64,000 nt of DNA from Mycobacterium asiaticum (GTDB taxonomy: Bacteria > Actinomycetota > Actinomycetes > Mycobacteriales > Mycobacteriaceae). Under the pieces are notes generated by a model that was given only the letters and a program-made list of their open reading frames with translations, was not told the DNA's origin and made no database searches. The stretch is from NCBI RefSeq assembly GCF_001673635.1, contig NZ_LZMH01000079.1:23223-87222 (forward strand), in the 5' to 3' direction. Every line of letters starts with the position of its first letter. Position 1 is the first letter of the stretch. The position numbers and the translations under genes were made by a program. Shown in pieces: positions 15,914 through 25,006 of the stretch.

Positions 15914-16334
15914 CCGCCAGGTAGCGCAGGGCCAATAGGTAGCCCTGGACGCCCAGTCCCACGATGACCCCGGTGGCGACCGGACTCAGGTAGGAGTGGC
16001 GCCGGAACTCCTCGCGCGCATGCACATTCGAGATGTGCACCTCGATCAGTGGTGCGCTCAGCTCGGCGCAGGCGTCACGCAGCGCCACCGACGTATGGGT
16101 GAGGCCGCCGGCGTTGAGTATCACCGGTTCGGAGGCATCGGCGGCGCGGTGAATCCAGTCCAGCAGTTCGGCTTCGCTATCGGTTTGCCGCACAACGGCG
16201 TTGAGGCCGAGGTCGGCGGCTTCACGCTCGATCAGGGCGGCCAGTTCGTCGTGGGTGGTGCTGCCGTAGACGGCGGGCTCGCGCTGGCCGAGGCGACCGA
16301 GATTCGGGCCGTTGAACACGTTTACGTTGCTCAT
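15903..16334 (-). CDS. aroQ: type II 3-dehydroquinate dehydratase
   Basis: A 143-residue dodecameric enzyme converting 3-dehydroquinate to 3-dehydroshikimate. Visible active-site elements are FNGPNLGRLGQREPAVYG (flexible lid with Arg and Tyr), NAGGLTHTSVALRDA, EVHISNVHAREEFRRHSY (catalytic His), and the closing GLGVQGYLLAL. The ATG at 16334 overlaps the aroB stop (ATGA). It is the last gene of aroC-aroK-aroB-aroQ. In M. tuberculosis the ortholog is called aroD (Rv2537c). Confidence 0.96.
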   Translation of the reverse strand: MSNVNVFNGPNLGRLGQREPAVYGSTTHDELAALIEREAADLGLNAVVRQTDSEAELLDWIHRAADASEPVILNAGGLTHTSVALRDACAELSAPLIEVHISNVHAREEFRRHSYLSPVATGVIVGLGVQGYLLALRYLAATR

Positions 16335-17419
16335 GGCGCGCACACTCCCGCGTAGGCGGTCACCAGCAGGCCCGGGTCGGGCCCGACCAGCCGGCCCGGT
16401 TTGGCCAGCCCGTCCAGGACCACGAACCGCAGCACACCGGCGCGGGTCTTCTTGTCCCCGGCCATGTATTCCAGCAGCTGGGGAAGGGCGTCGGCGTCGT
16501 AGGTGACCGGCAGCCCCAGGGAAGTCAGGATGGCGCGGTGGCGCTGTGCGGTTTCGTCGTCGAGTCGGCCGGTGAGCCGGGCAAGCTCGGCGGCGAAGAC
16601 CAGGCCCACCGACACGGCGGCACCGTGCCGCCACCGGTAGCGCTCCCGGCGTTCGATCGCGTGCGCCAAAGTGTGCCCGTAATTGAGGATTTCGCGGAGC
16701 TCGGATTCCTTCTCGTCGGCCGCGACGACTTCCGCCTTGACGGCGATGGCGCGCCGGACCAGTTCGGGCAGCACGTCGCCCTCCGGGTCGAGTGCCGCCT
16801 GCGGGTCGGCCTCGATGAGGTCCAGGATCACCGGGTCGGCGATGAACCCGGCCTTCACCACCTCGGCCATCCCGGCCACGATCTCGTTGTGCGGCAACGT
16901 CTTCAGCGTCGAGATGTCGACCAGCACCGCCAGCGGCTGATGGAACGCTCCGACCAGGTTCTTGCCGGCGTCGGTGTTGATGCCGGTCTTCCCGCCGACC
17001 GCCGCGTCCACCATGCCGAGCAGCGTGGTAGGCACGTGCACGATCGATACCCCGCGCAACCAGGTGGCTGCGGCGAACCCGGCGACATCGGTGGCCGCGC
17101 CGCCGCCCAGGCTGACCAGTGCGTCCTTACGACCGATTCCGATGCGGCCCAACACTTCCCAGATGAAGCCCACGACGGGTAGGTCCTTGCCGGCCTCGGC
17201 GTCCGGGATCTCGATGCGATGCGCGTCGATCCCCTTGTCCGCCAACCTGGTTCGGATGGTCTCCGCGGTCTGCGTCAGCACCGGCTGATGCAGGATGGCG
17301 ACCTTGTGCCGGCCGGCCAGCAGCTCGTCGAGTTCGCCGAGCAGCCCGGTGCCGATCAGCACGGGGTACGGCGGGTCGACGGCCACCTCGATGGTGACCG
17401 GCTTGGTTGTTTCTGTCAT
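16331..17419 (-). CDS. aroB: 3-dehydroquinate synthase
   Basis: A 362-residue NAD- and zinc-dependent enzyme that cyclises DAHP to 3-dehydroquinate. Motifs include the nucleotide-binding LVSLGGGAATDVAGFAAATW, then PTTLLGMVDAAVGGKTGIN, and the metal-binding His in LNYGHTLAHAIE. Length matches the family. Start and stop both overlap neighbours by four bases (aroK before, aroQ after), indicating one coupled operon. Confidence 0.97.
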   Translation of the reverse strand: MTETTKPVTIEVAVDPPYPVLIGTGLLGELDELLAGRHKVAILHQPVLTQTAETIRTRLADKGIDAHRIEIPDAEAGKDLPVVGFIWEVLGRIGIGRKDALVSLGGGAATDVAGFAAATWLRGVSIVHVPTTLLGMVDAAVGGKTGINTDAGKNLVGAFHQPLAVLVDISTLKTLPHNEIVAGMAEVVKAGFIADPVILDLIEADPQAALDPEGDVLPELVRRAIAVKAEVVAADEKESELREILNYGHTLAHAIERRERYRWRHGAAVSVGLVFAAELARLTGRLDDETAQRHRAILTSLGLPVTYDADALPQLLEYMAGDKKTRAGVLRFVVLDGLAKPGRLVGPDPGLLVTAYAGVCAP

Positions 17420-17940
17420 TTGGCAGCCTCTACCTGGGTGTTCAGCCGCGACAGGATATAGCGGACGACCGCGCCGGGGTTGCGGCGGTTGGTGTCCACC
17501 CGGATGGTCGCGACGCGGCGGTACAGCGGAACGCGCTTGGCCATCAGCTCACGGAATTTCTCGGCCCGGTCCGGCCCGGCCAGCAGGGGCCGCACGGTGT
17601 TGCCCCCGGTGCGCCGGACGCCTTCGGCGGCGCTGATCTCGAGGTAGACGACGGTGTGGCCGTTCAGCGCCGCGCACACCCCGGGGCTGGTGACCGCTCC
17701 CCCGCCCAGCGACAGCACGCCGTCGTGCTCGGCCAGGGCCGCGCGGATCACCTCTTCTTCGATGCGCCGGAACTCCTGCTCACCGTCGGCAGCGAAGATG
17801 TCGGCGATGGTGCGCCCCGTCTTCTGCTCGATGGCCGCGTCGGTGTCGAGCATGCTGACCCCGAGTGCCTTGGCGAGCCGACGTCCGATGGTCGACTTGC
17901 CGGAACCGGGTAAGCCCACGAGTACCGCTCTGGGAGCCAT
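17416..17940 (-). CDS. aroK: shikimate kinase
   Basis: A 174-residue P-loop kinase phosphorylating shikimate at the 3-hydroxyl. Walker A is GLPGSGKST. The shikimate-binding DTDAAIEQKTGRTIADIF and the GGGAVT loop are present, as is the lid region RTGGNTVRPLL. It starts six bases after the aroC stop and overlaps aroB by ATGA. Confidence 0.97.
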   Translation of the reverse strand: MAPRAVLVGLPGSGKSTIGRRLAKALGVSMLDTDAAIEQKTGRTIADIFAADGEQEFRRIEEEVIRAALAEHDGVLSLGGGAVTSPGVCAALNGHTVVYLEISAAEGVRRTGGNTVRPLLAGPDRAEKFRELMAKRVPLYRRVATIRVDTNRRNPGAVVRYILSRLNTQVEAAK

Positions 17941-17946
17941 CGGCGG

Positions 17947-19155
17947 CTAGCTTCCGGCGGCGCGGGCGGCCGGGGCCTCCCGGTCGGCGACCGTGCGCTG
18001 GTAGGCCTCGATGTTGCGCCTGGTTTCGGTCAGCGAATCACCACCGAACTTCTCCAGCGCCGCGCGGGCCAGCACCAGCGCAACCATCGTTTCGACCACC
18101 ACGCCGGCGGCCGGCACCGCGCACACGTCGGAGCGCTGGTGGATGGCGACGGCCTCGTCGCCGGTGGCCATGTCGACGGTGGCCAGGGCACGGGGCACGG
18201 TGGAGATCGGCTTCATCGCCGCGCGCACCCGCAGCGGCTGGCCGTTGGTCATGCCACCCTCGAGTCCGCCGGCGCGGTTGGTCGAGCGCACGACGCCGTC
18301 GGGTCCCGGATACATCTCGTCGTGGGCGCGGCTGCCGCGGCGGCGGGCGGTCTCGAAACCGTCGCCGATCTCAACGCCCTTGATCGCTTGAATGCCCATC
18401 ACCGCGGCGGCCAGTTGGCTGTCGAGCCGGTTTTCGCCGCTGGTGAACGAGCCCAGGCCGACCGGTAGACCCAGGGCCACCACCTCCACGACCCCACCCA
18501 GGGTGTCGCCGTCCTTCTTGGCCGCCTCGATCTCGGCGATCATCGATTTCTCGGCCTGTGCGTCGTAGGCCCGGACCGGGCTGGCGTCGATGGCGGGCAG
18601 ATCTTCGGCGCGCGGCGGCGGGCCGTCGTAGGGTGCCGACGCCCCGATCGAGATGACGTGCGAGAGCACCTCGACGCCGAGGGCTTGACGCAGGAACGCC
18701 CGCGCGATGGTGCCGGCTGCCACCCGGGCGGCGGTCTCGCGGGCGCTGGCTCGCTCCAGCACAGGCCGGGCGTCGTCAAAGCCGTACTTGAGCATGCCCG
18801 CGTAGTCCGCGTGGCCAGGCCGCGGCCGGGTCAGCGGTTCGTTGCGCGCGCTGTTTTCCAGATCGGCGGGGTCCACCGGGTCGGGGGCCATCACGGTTTC
18901 CCACTTCGGCCATTCGGTGTTGCCGATCTCGACGGCAATAGGTCCGCCCAGCGTGCTGCCGTGGCGCACACCGGCCAGGATCGTCACGGCGTCGCGCTCG
19001 AACTTCATCCGGGCGCCGCGCCCGTAGCCCAGGCGGCGGCGGGCCAATTGGTCGGCGATTTCTGTCGACGTGACGTGCACGCCGGCGACCATGCCTTCGA
19101 CCATGGCTACCAGCGCGCGGCCGTGGGACTCCCCGGCAGTGATCCAGCGCAACAC
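17947..19155 (-). CDS. aroC: chorismate synthase
   Basis: A 402-residue FMN-dependent enzyme that makes chorismate from EPSP. Diagnostic motifs are ITAGESHGRAL near the start, then RPGHADYAGMLKYGFDDARP and RASARETAARVAAG in the FMN-binding core. Length is as usual for the mycobacterial enzyme (called aroF there). The GTG at 19155 is the likely start (VLRWITAGESHG). It is first in the aroCKBQ operon, 33 bases downstream of the prepilin peptidase-like gene. In M. tuberculosis several toxin-antitoxin and lipoprotein genes lie between these two; none are here. Confidence 0.97.
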   Translation of the reverse strand: MLRWITAGESHGRALVAMVEGMVAGVHVTSTEIADQLARRRLGYGRGARMKFERDAVTILAGVRHGSTLGGPIAVEIGNTEWPKWETVMAPDPVDPADLENSARNEPLTRPRPGHADYAGMLKYGFDDARPVLERASARETAARVAAGTIARAFLRQALGVEVLSHVISIGASAPYDGPPPRAEDLPAIDASPVRAYDAQAEKSMIAEIEAAKKDGDTLGGVVEVVALGLPVGLGSFTSGENRLDSQLAAAVMGIQAIKGVEIGDGFETARRRGSRAHDEMYPGPDGVVRSTNRAGGLEGGMTNGQPLRVRAAMKPISTVPRALATVDMATGDEAVAIHQRSDVCAVPAAGVVVETMVALVLARAALEKFGGDSLTETRRNIEAYQRTVADREAPAARAAGS

Positions 19156-19188
19156 CCGAACATCTTCCCATGTACGACTCAGCGCCAG

Positions 19189-19608
19189 TTAATCCAGCAG
19201 AGCCAAGCCCGCCGCTGCCGCGGTGGCGGCCACCATCGACGGACCGTGCGGAACGGCGTGCGCGCGGCAGGCCACCGCGACCGACGCGGTCAGCAGCGGT
19301 GCGGCGATCGCCGCGAGGTACCACACGTCGACGCCGAAGCACCCGGCCAGACCGCCCAGCCCGATCGCCAACTTCACGTCGCCGGCGCCCATCGCCCCGG
19401 GGGCGACCAGGTGCACCAGCAGATACGCCGCGGTCAGCGCCGCCGCACCGGCCAGCGCCGGGACACCGCGCCCCGCCAGTACCGCGCCGGCCAGGATCAC
19501 CGCGGCGCCGGGCAGGGTGAGCACGTTGGGCAGCCGTCGCTGCCGGATGTCGAAGCAACACAGGACCGCCATCCAGGCCAGCACCAGGGCCGCCGCTGCG
19601 ATTCGCAT
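19189..19608 (-). CDS. A24 family prepilin peptidase-like membrane protease
   Basis: A 139-residue integral membrane protein with about four to five helices. The two catalytic aspartates of the prepilin/preflagellin peptidase family are visible: Asp in CCFDIRQRRLPN and Asp in GAGDVKLA (GxGD motif). It lacks the N-terminal methyltransferase domain of PilD. It resembles Rv2551c, and in actinobacteria these short forms are linked to Flp/Tad pilus processing. No pilin gene is in the window. The start at ATG 19608 follows aroE by 11 bases. The much longer open frame upstream of it overlaps aroE in another frame and is a shadow. Confidence 0.8.
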   Translation of the reverse strand: MRIAAAALVLAWMAVLCCFDIRQRRLPNVLTLPGAAVILAGAVLAGRGVPALAGAAALTAAYLLVHLVAPGAMGAGDVKLAIGLGGLAGCFGVDVWYLAAIAAPLLTASVAVACRAHAVPHGPSMVAATAAAAGLALLD

Positions 19609-19619
19609 GCAGCGGCAGG

Positions 19620-20453
19620 TTAATCCAATTCGGCCAGGGCGCAAGTCATCGCTTCGCGCGGCGCGGCCAGGCCGGTGAACTGCTCGACCTGCGCGAACGC
19701 CTGGTGCAAGAGCATCTGCAGGCCGCTGACCACCCGGCCACCGGCGGCGCCGACGGCGGCCGCCAGCGGCGTGGGCCACGGGTCGTAGATGGCGTCCAAC
19801 AGCACCGGGACGGCGGCGAACGTGTCGGCATAGCGTGCGGCCACATCGGCCGGAATGGTGCTGACCAGGACCGCCGCGGCGGCTACTTCGTCGGCCAGGC
19901 CGGCGTCGTCCAGGCCGCAGTACCGAGTCGCGACACCCACTCGGGCACCCAGCTCCACCAGCCGCGCGGCCTTGTCCGGATCGCGGGCCACCACGGTGAT
20001 GCCGCTGACGCCCAGCGTGGCCAGCCCCACCACGGCCGCCGGGGCCGTTCCGCCCGAGCCACACACCAGCGCATGCCCGTGCTGTGGCCCCAGCGCCCCG
20101 GCCACGCCGTCGATATCGGTATTGTCGGCCCGCCAGCCGGTCGCTGTGCGCACCAGGGTGTTGGCCGAGCCGACCTGTTCGGCGCGCCCGGTGCGCTCGT
20201 CGGCGAACCGCAGGGCGGCAAATTTGCCCGGCATCGTGACCGACAGCCCGACCCATTCCGGCCCGAAGCCGGCCACCACCTCCGGCAGTTCCTCGGCGTC
20301 GCACTCGATGCGTTCGTAGGTCCAATCGGTCAGCCCCAGCGCGCGGTAGGCGGCCAGGTGCAACAGCGGGGAACGGGAATGGGCGATCGGTTTGCCCAGC
20401 ACGGCCGCTTTACGAGCGGCTCCGGCGGTGCTAGCGGGAGGAATCGAGGACAC
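19620..20453 (-). CDS. aroE: shikimate dehydrogenase
   Basis: A 277-residue NADP-type oxidoreductase reducing 3-dehydroshikimate. Substrate-site motifs are PIAHSRSPLLHLAAYRALG and the catalytic Lys in VTMPGKFAALRF. The active-site Asp lies in ADNTDIDGV, and the glycine-rich cofactor loop is VCGSGGTAPA. I take GTG 20453 (VSSIPPAS) as start. It overlaps the mltG 3' end by 23 bases, so the gene is likely co-transcribed with ruvX-mltG. It is separated from the aroCKBQ genes only by the peptidase gene. Confidence 0.94.
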   Translation of the reverse strand: MSSIPPASTAGAARKAAVLGKPIAHSRSPLLHLAAYRALGLTDWTYERIECDAEELPEVVAGFGPEWVGLSVTMPGKFAALRFADERTGRAEQVGSANTLVRTATGWRADNTDIDGVAGALGPQHGHALVCGSGGTAPAAVVGLATLGVSGITVVARDPDKAARLVELGARVGVATRYCGLDDAGLADEVAAAAVLVSTIPADVAARYADTFAAVPVLLDAIYDPWPTPLAAAVGAAGGRVVSGLQMLLHQAFAQVEQFTGLAAPREAMTCALAELD

Positions 20454-21666
20454 CGTTGTGCTTGGCCAGCTCGATGTTCGCCAGATGCTGCTGATAGTCC
20501 CGGGTAAACAGCGTCGTCCCCTGCGCATCGATGGTGACGAAGTACAACCAGTCGCCGGGCGCGGGATGTTCGGCTGCCTGCAACGCGTCGACACCGGGTG
20601 AACAGATCGCCGTGGCCGGCAGCCCCTCGGCCATGTAGGTGTTCCATGGGGTCCGTAGCGAGCGGTCGGCGTCGGTGGTCGCCACTTCGCGACGGTCCAG
20701 CGGGTAGTTCACGGTCGAATCGAACTCGAGCTTGCGGTGTTCGTGCAGCCGGTTGTAGATGACCTGGGCGACCTTCGCGAAGTCGCCCACGTTTGCTTCC
20801 TGCTGCACCAGCGACGCCACCACCAGGATGTCGTAGGGCGACAGGCCCAGCGACTTGGCGGTGTCCACCAGCCCCGAGGTGAGGTAAGACATGCTGCCGG
20901 CGTTGATCAGGCTCGCCAGGATCGTCTCGGCCGATGCCGCCGGGTCGATGTTGAACGTGCCCGGCGCGACCAAGCCTTCCAGCCGCCGGTGATCATCGCC
21001 GAGTTCCCGCACCGGCTCGACGGCCCAGTCCGGTACCTGCAGTGCCGCCGGCGTGCTCTTGCCGGCCGCGGTGCGCAGGTCGGCGACCGACACGCAACGC
21101 TCGTTGCCGTCGAGGTCAACGCAGGTGGCCCGGGAGATCAGCGTCAATATCCCGGGTGTCGTCTTATTCGTCTTCATGTCGGTGGTGTCGTCGAGCTGGC
21201 GCCCTTCTGGGATCACCAGCCTGCCCACCCGGCTGTTCGGGTCGATCAGCCGCTTGACGGCATTGGCCGCCGGGATCTCGGTGCGCATGCGGTAGAACCC
21301 CGGCTGAATCGCGGTGATCGCGGCATTTCCGTGGGCGGCGTCGACGAACGCACGCACCGTACGCACCACGCCGCGCTCGAGCAGCGTCTGCCCGACCGCA
21401 GTGGTCGAGTCACCCGCCTGGATCTGGATGACGACGTCGCGCTTGCCGTCGCCGGTGAAGTCGTCCTCGTTGCCCGACACCATGTGCCACAGTTTCGAGC
21501 CGACCAGCACCGCGGCCACCACCACGACGACGAGGAGTCCGACCGCGAAACCCCCGGCGAACCGCCGCCTGCGGCGGGTGCGCTCAGCTTTTTTTCGGTC
21601 GGTCCGCGACTTGCGATGCCGGCTCGCGCTCACCGCCGCGGGCTTGGCCTTTTCGCGCTCAGACAT
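20431..21666 (-). CDS. mltG: endolytic murein transglycosylase MltG (YceG-like)
   Basis: A 411-residue membrane-anchored lytic transglycosylase that cleaves nascent glycan strands. A basic cytoplasmic head (KSRTDRKKAERTRRRRRF) precedes one transmembrane helix at about residues 40-60. The YceG domain follows, with the catalytic Glu in SLVQQEANVGD and the family motif NTYMAEGLPATAICSPG. The ATG at 21666 overlaps the ruvX stop by 8 bases. An in-frame start eight codons earlier is possible but less likely. Ortholog of Rv2553c. Confidence 0.92.
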   Translation of the reverse strand: MSEREKAKPAAVSASRHRKSRTDRKKAERTRRRRRFAGGFAVGLLVVVVVAAVLVGSKLWHMVSGNEDDFTGDGKRDVVIQIQAGDSTTAVGQTLLERGVVRTVRAFVDAAHGNAAITAIQPGFYRMRTEIPAANAVKRLIDPNSRVGRLVIPEGRQLDDTTDMKTNKTTPGILTLISRATCVDLDGNERCVSVADLRTAAGKSTPAALQVPDWAVEPVRELGDDHRRLEGLVAPGTFNIDPAASAETILASLINAGSMSYLTSGLVDTAKSLGLSPYDILVVASLVQQEANVGDFAKVAQVIYNRLHEHRKLEFDSTVNYPLDRREVATTDADRSLRTPWNTYMAEGLPATAICSPGVDALQAAEHPAPGDWLYFVTIDAQGTTLFTRDYQQHLANIELAKHNGVLDSSR

Positions 21667-22186
21667 TGGCCGCTTCTGCGCCGGGGCCACCGATCAGGGC
21701 GCGACGCTGGTCAAGCCACCCCTGCAGGATCGCCACCGCGGCGGCCTGGTCGATCACCGACCGCTGCTGCTTGGCGCGGACACCGGCCTCCCGAAGCGAA
21801 CGCTGCGCGGTGACGGTGGTCAACCGCTCGTCGGCGAGCCGCACCGGCGTGGGCGCGACCCGTTCAGCGAGCTCGCCGGCCACCTCGATGGCGTCCTGGG
21901 CGGACTGACCGATGCGATCGGCCAGCGTGCGGGGCAGGCCGACGATCACCTCGACCGCCTCCAGCTCGGTGGCCAGCGCGGCCAGCCGGCGGACATGCTT
22001 TCCGGACCGGTCGCGGCGCACGGTCTCCAGCGGGGTGGCCAAAATGCCGTCCGGGTCGCTGGCCGCCACGCCGATGCGCACGGTGCCCACGTCTATTCCG
22101 AGGCGCCGGCCCCGGCCTGGGTCTGACTCTCCGGGCCGGTCAGGGTGCGGGTCGCGTCGCCCTGACTTCTGCGGTGATTCGACCAC
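21659..22186 (-). CDS. ruvX: Holliday junction resolvase-like/YqgF nuclease
   Basis: A 175-residue RNase H-fold protein. The first metal-binding Asp is in RRLGIDVGTVRIGVAASDP, the second acidic motif is VEVIVGLPRTL, and the third is in the ADERLTTVTA segment, where Asp and Glu are present. YqgF proteins are involved in 16S rRNA 5' processing or Holliday junction resolution, depending on the species. The GTG start is immediately after the alaS stop with no spacer, and the gene precedes mltG, the usual alaS-yqgF-mltG-aroE order. Confidence 0.92.
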   Translation of the reverse strand: MVESPQKSGRRDPHPDRPGESDPGRGRRLGIDVGTVRIGVAASDPDGILATPLETVRRDRSGKHVRRLAALATELEAVEVIVGLPRTLADRIGQSAQDAIEVAGELAERVAPTPVRLADERLTTVTAQRSLREAGVRAKQQRSVIDQAAAVAILQGWLDQRRALIGGPGAEAANV

Positions 22187-24892
22187 TCAGCCAACCCGCG
22201 CTATCTCTGCCCGAACCGCGTCCAGTGCGGCGTCGATGCCCGTCGGGTTCTTGCCGGAGCCCTGCGCCAGGTCGGCCTTGCCGCCGCCGCGCCCGTCGAC
22301 CGCGGCAGCGAGCTGCTTGACCAGGTCGTTGGCGTTCAATCCCAGGTCCTGCGCGGCGGGATTGGCCGCCACGGCGTAGGGGACGGTCTGGCTCTCGCCC
22401 TCGGCGATCAGCGCCACCACGGCAGGATCGCTGCCGAGCTTGCCGCGGATGTCACCGACCAGGGAACGCAGGTCCGCCGCCGTCATACCGCTGGACATGC
22501 GCTGCGCCACCACCCGGACGTTACCGATGCGCTCGGCTCCGGCTGCGGCGTTGGTGGCCGCCGCGCGGGCGTTCGCCAGCCGCGCCCGTTCGAGTTCCTT
22601 CTCGGCCGCTTTGAGCCGCTCCACCAGGCTCGCCACCCGGGCGGGCACCTCTTCCGAGGGCACTCGTAGTGACGACGCCAGGCCGGCCATCAACGCGCGT
22701 TCCTTGGCCAGGTGCCGGAAGGATTCCAGCCCGACGTACGCCTCCACCCGGCGCACCCCGGAACCGATGGACGACTCGCCGAGGATGGTCACCGGGCCGA
22801 TCTGCGCCGAGTTGTGCACATGGGTGCCGCCGCACAATTCCAGGGAGAACGGTCCGCCGATCTCGACCACCCGCACCCGGTCGGGGTAACTCTCGCCGAA
22901 CAGGGCCATCGCGCCCATCGCCTTGGCCTTGTCAAGTTGCTCCTCGAAGGTGTGCACCTCGAAGTCGGCCTGCACCGCTTCGTTGGTGACCTCCTCGATC
23001 TGGGTGCGCTGCTCCTCGCTCAACGGCCCCTGCCAGTTGAAGTCGAAACGCAGATACCCCGGCCGGTTCAGGGACCCCGCCTGAACGGCGTTAGGGCCCA
23101 ACACTTGCCGCAGCGCGGCGTGCACCATATGGGTGCCGGAGTGACCCTGGGTGGCACCCCTGCGCCAGCCCGGGTCGACCGACGCGACAACGGTGTCGCC
23201 TTCGACGAATTCGCCGGACTCGACGTTGACCCGGTGCGCGTGCAGGGTTTTGGCGATCTTCTGCACGTCGGTGACCGCCGCTCGGGCGCTGCCGCCGGAC
23301 CCGACGCCGCTGATGCTGCCGGCGTCGGCGATCTGCCCACCGGACTCGGCGTACAGCGGGGTCCGGTCCAGGATCAGCTCAACCCGGTCGGCCTCGGCCG
23401 TGTCGCCGTGCGAGACCACGGGCACCCGCTTGCCGTCCACGAAGATGCCGAGAATCTTGGCTTCCGAGGTCAACTCGTCGAAGCCGGTGAATTCCGTCGG
23501 GCCGGCGTCGACCAGCTCGCGGTAGGCGGTCAGGTCGGCGTGCGCGTGCTTGCGCGCGGCGGCGTCGGCCTTTGCCCGCTGGCGCTGCTCGGCCATGAGT
23601 TCACGGAAGCCGGCCTCGTCGACGGTGAGCCCCGATTCAGCCGCCATCTCCAGGGTCAGCTCGATCGGGAACCCGTAGGTGTCGTGCAGGGTGAACGCGT
23701 CGGAGCCGGAGACCGCGGTGGCACCCGCGGACTTGGTGGCACCGGCGACGTCGTCGAACAGCCTGGACCCTGACGCCAGGGTGCGGTTGAACGCGGTTTC
23801 CTCGGCGACCGCGATCCGATTGATCCGTTCGAAGTCGGTGACCAGCTCGGGATACGACGGGCCCATCGCGTCGCGCACGGTGGCCATCAGGTCGCCCATG
23901 ATCGGGCTGCCTGGATCGTCGACGCCCAGCAGCTTGGCGGACCGGATGACCCGGCGCAGCAGGCGGCGCAACACGTAGCCGCGGCCGTCGTTGCCGGGGC
24001 TGACGCCGTCGCCGATCAGGATGGCGGCGGTGCGGCTGTGGTCGGCGATGATGCGGTAGCGGACGTCGTCAGCGTGGTTGCCGATGTCATAGCCGCGGGG
24101 AGCCCGGGCGGCGACGAGATCGATGACCGGGCGCAGCAGGTCGGTCTCGTACACGTTGTGCACGTTCTGCAGGACCAGCGCGATGCGCTCCACGCCCATG
24201 CCGGTGTCGATGTTTTTGCGGGGCAACGGCCCGAGGATCTCGTAGTCCTCTTTCGAGGTGCCCTCGCCGCGCTCGTTCTGCATGAATACGAGGTTCCATA
24301 CCTCGAGGTAGCGGTCTTCGTTGGCGATCGGACCACCGTCGACGCCGAATTCGGGGCCACGGTCGTAGTAGATCTCCGACGACGGCCCACAGGGGCCCGG
24401 GATACCCATCGACCAGTAGTTGTCGGCCATGCCGCGGCGCTGAATCCGCTCGGCCGGCAACCCGGCGATCTCCTGCCACAGCCCCGCGGCTTCATCGTCG
24501 TCCAGATAGACGGTGGCCCACAGCTTTTCCGGGTCGAGCCCGTACCCGCCGTCGTCGACCGGGTTGGTCAGCAGCGCCCAGGCGAGTTCGATGGCCCGAC
24601 GCTTGAAGTAATCGCCGAACGAGAAGTTGCCGGCCATCTGGAAGAAGGTGTTGTGCCGGGTGGTGATGCCCACCTCGTCGATGTCCGGGGTGCGGATGCA
24701 TTTCTGGATGCTGGTCGCGGTCGCATACGGCGGGGTGCGCTGGCCCAGAAAGAACGGCACGAACTGCACCATGCCGGCATTGACGAACAACAGGTTGGGG
24801 TCATCCAGGATTACCGAGGCACTCGGTACCTCGGTGTGACCCGCCTTCACGAAATGATCAAGGAACCGCTTCCTGATCTCGTGTGTCTGCAC
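22187..24892 (-). CDS. alaS: alanyl-tRNA synthetase
   Basis: A 901-residue class II synthetase. The catalytic core starts with EIRKRFLDHFVKAGHTEVPS and contains NAGMVQFVPFFLG. The editing domain carries the zinc-binding pair in GHSGTHMVHAAL and CGGTHVHNSAQIG. The C-Ala region with a coiled coil (LVERLKAAEKELERARLAN) and the DHHA1-like end (GRGGGKADLAQGSG) complete it. Start is GTG 24892 (VQTHEIRK), with an AAGGAAG-type site upstream. No T-box-like leader was recognised in the 114-base gap before it. Confidence 0.97.
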   Translation of the reverse strand: MQTHEIRKRFLDHFVKAGHTEVPSASVILDDPNLLFVNAGMVQFVPFFLGQRTPPYATATSIQKCIRTPDIDEVGITTRHNTFFQMAGNFSFGDYFKRRAIELAWALLTNPVDDGGYGLDPEKLWATVYLDDDEAAGLWQEIAGLPAERIQRRGMADNYWSMGIPGPCGPSSEIYYDRGPEFGVDGGPIANEDRYLEVWNLVFMQNERGEGTSKEDYEILGPLPRKNIDTGMGVERIALVLQNVHNVYETDLLRPVIDLVAARAPRGYDIGNHADDVRYRIIADHSRTAAILIGDGVSPGNDGRGYVLRRLLRRVIRSAKLLGVDDPGSPIMGDLMATVRDAMGPSYPELVTDFERINRIAVAEETAFNRTLASGSRLFDDVAGATKSAGATAVSGSDAFTLHDTYGFPIELTLEMAAESGLTVDEAGFRELMAEQRQRAKADAAARKHAHADLTAYRELVDAGPTEFTGFDELTSEAKILGIFVDGKRVPVVSHGDTAEADRVELILDRTPLYAESGGQIADAGSISGVGSGGSARAAVTDVQKIAKTLHAHRVNVESGEFVEGDTVVASVDPGWRRGATQGHSGTHMVHAALRQVLGPNAVQAGSLNRPGYLRFDFNWQGPLSEEQRTQIEEVTNEAVQADFEVHTFEEQLDKAKAMGAMALFGESYPDRVRVVEIGGPFSLELCGGTHVHNSAQIGPVTILGESSIGSGVRRVEAYVGLESFRHLAKERALMAGLASSLRVPSEEVPARVASLVERLKAAEKELERARLANARAAATNAAAGAERIGNVRVVAQRMSSGMTAADLRSLVGDIRGKLGSDPAVVALIAEGESQTVPYAVAANPAAQDLGLNANDLVKQLAAAVDGRGGGKADLAQGSGKNPTGIDAALDAVRAEIARVG

Positions 24893-25006
24893 TTCCGCTT
24901 CCTTAATTCCGGTCCTTGATGTCCGCGCGCATGGTCGCGGTCGCTACCAGCCTATTCGCCGCAGCATGGCTGCCGAAGTCGTATTTCGGCCCGCTTAGCC
25001 TCGCAT

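Noticed and set aside
19609..20325. N-terminal extension of the prepilin peptidase frame
   Set aside because: It overlaps aroE in another frame and reads as Arg/Gly-rich noise, while the ATG at 19608 begins a normal membrane helix.
22712..23773. Plus-strand frame within alaS
   Set aside because: Antisense shadow of the synthetase; no motif and no ribosome site.
24893..25006. Possible T-box or riboswitch before alaS
   Set aside because: The 114-base gap shows no specifier-loop or antiterminator pattern; only a weak TAGGCT -10-like box is visible.
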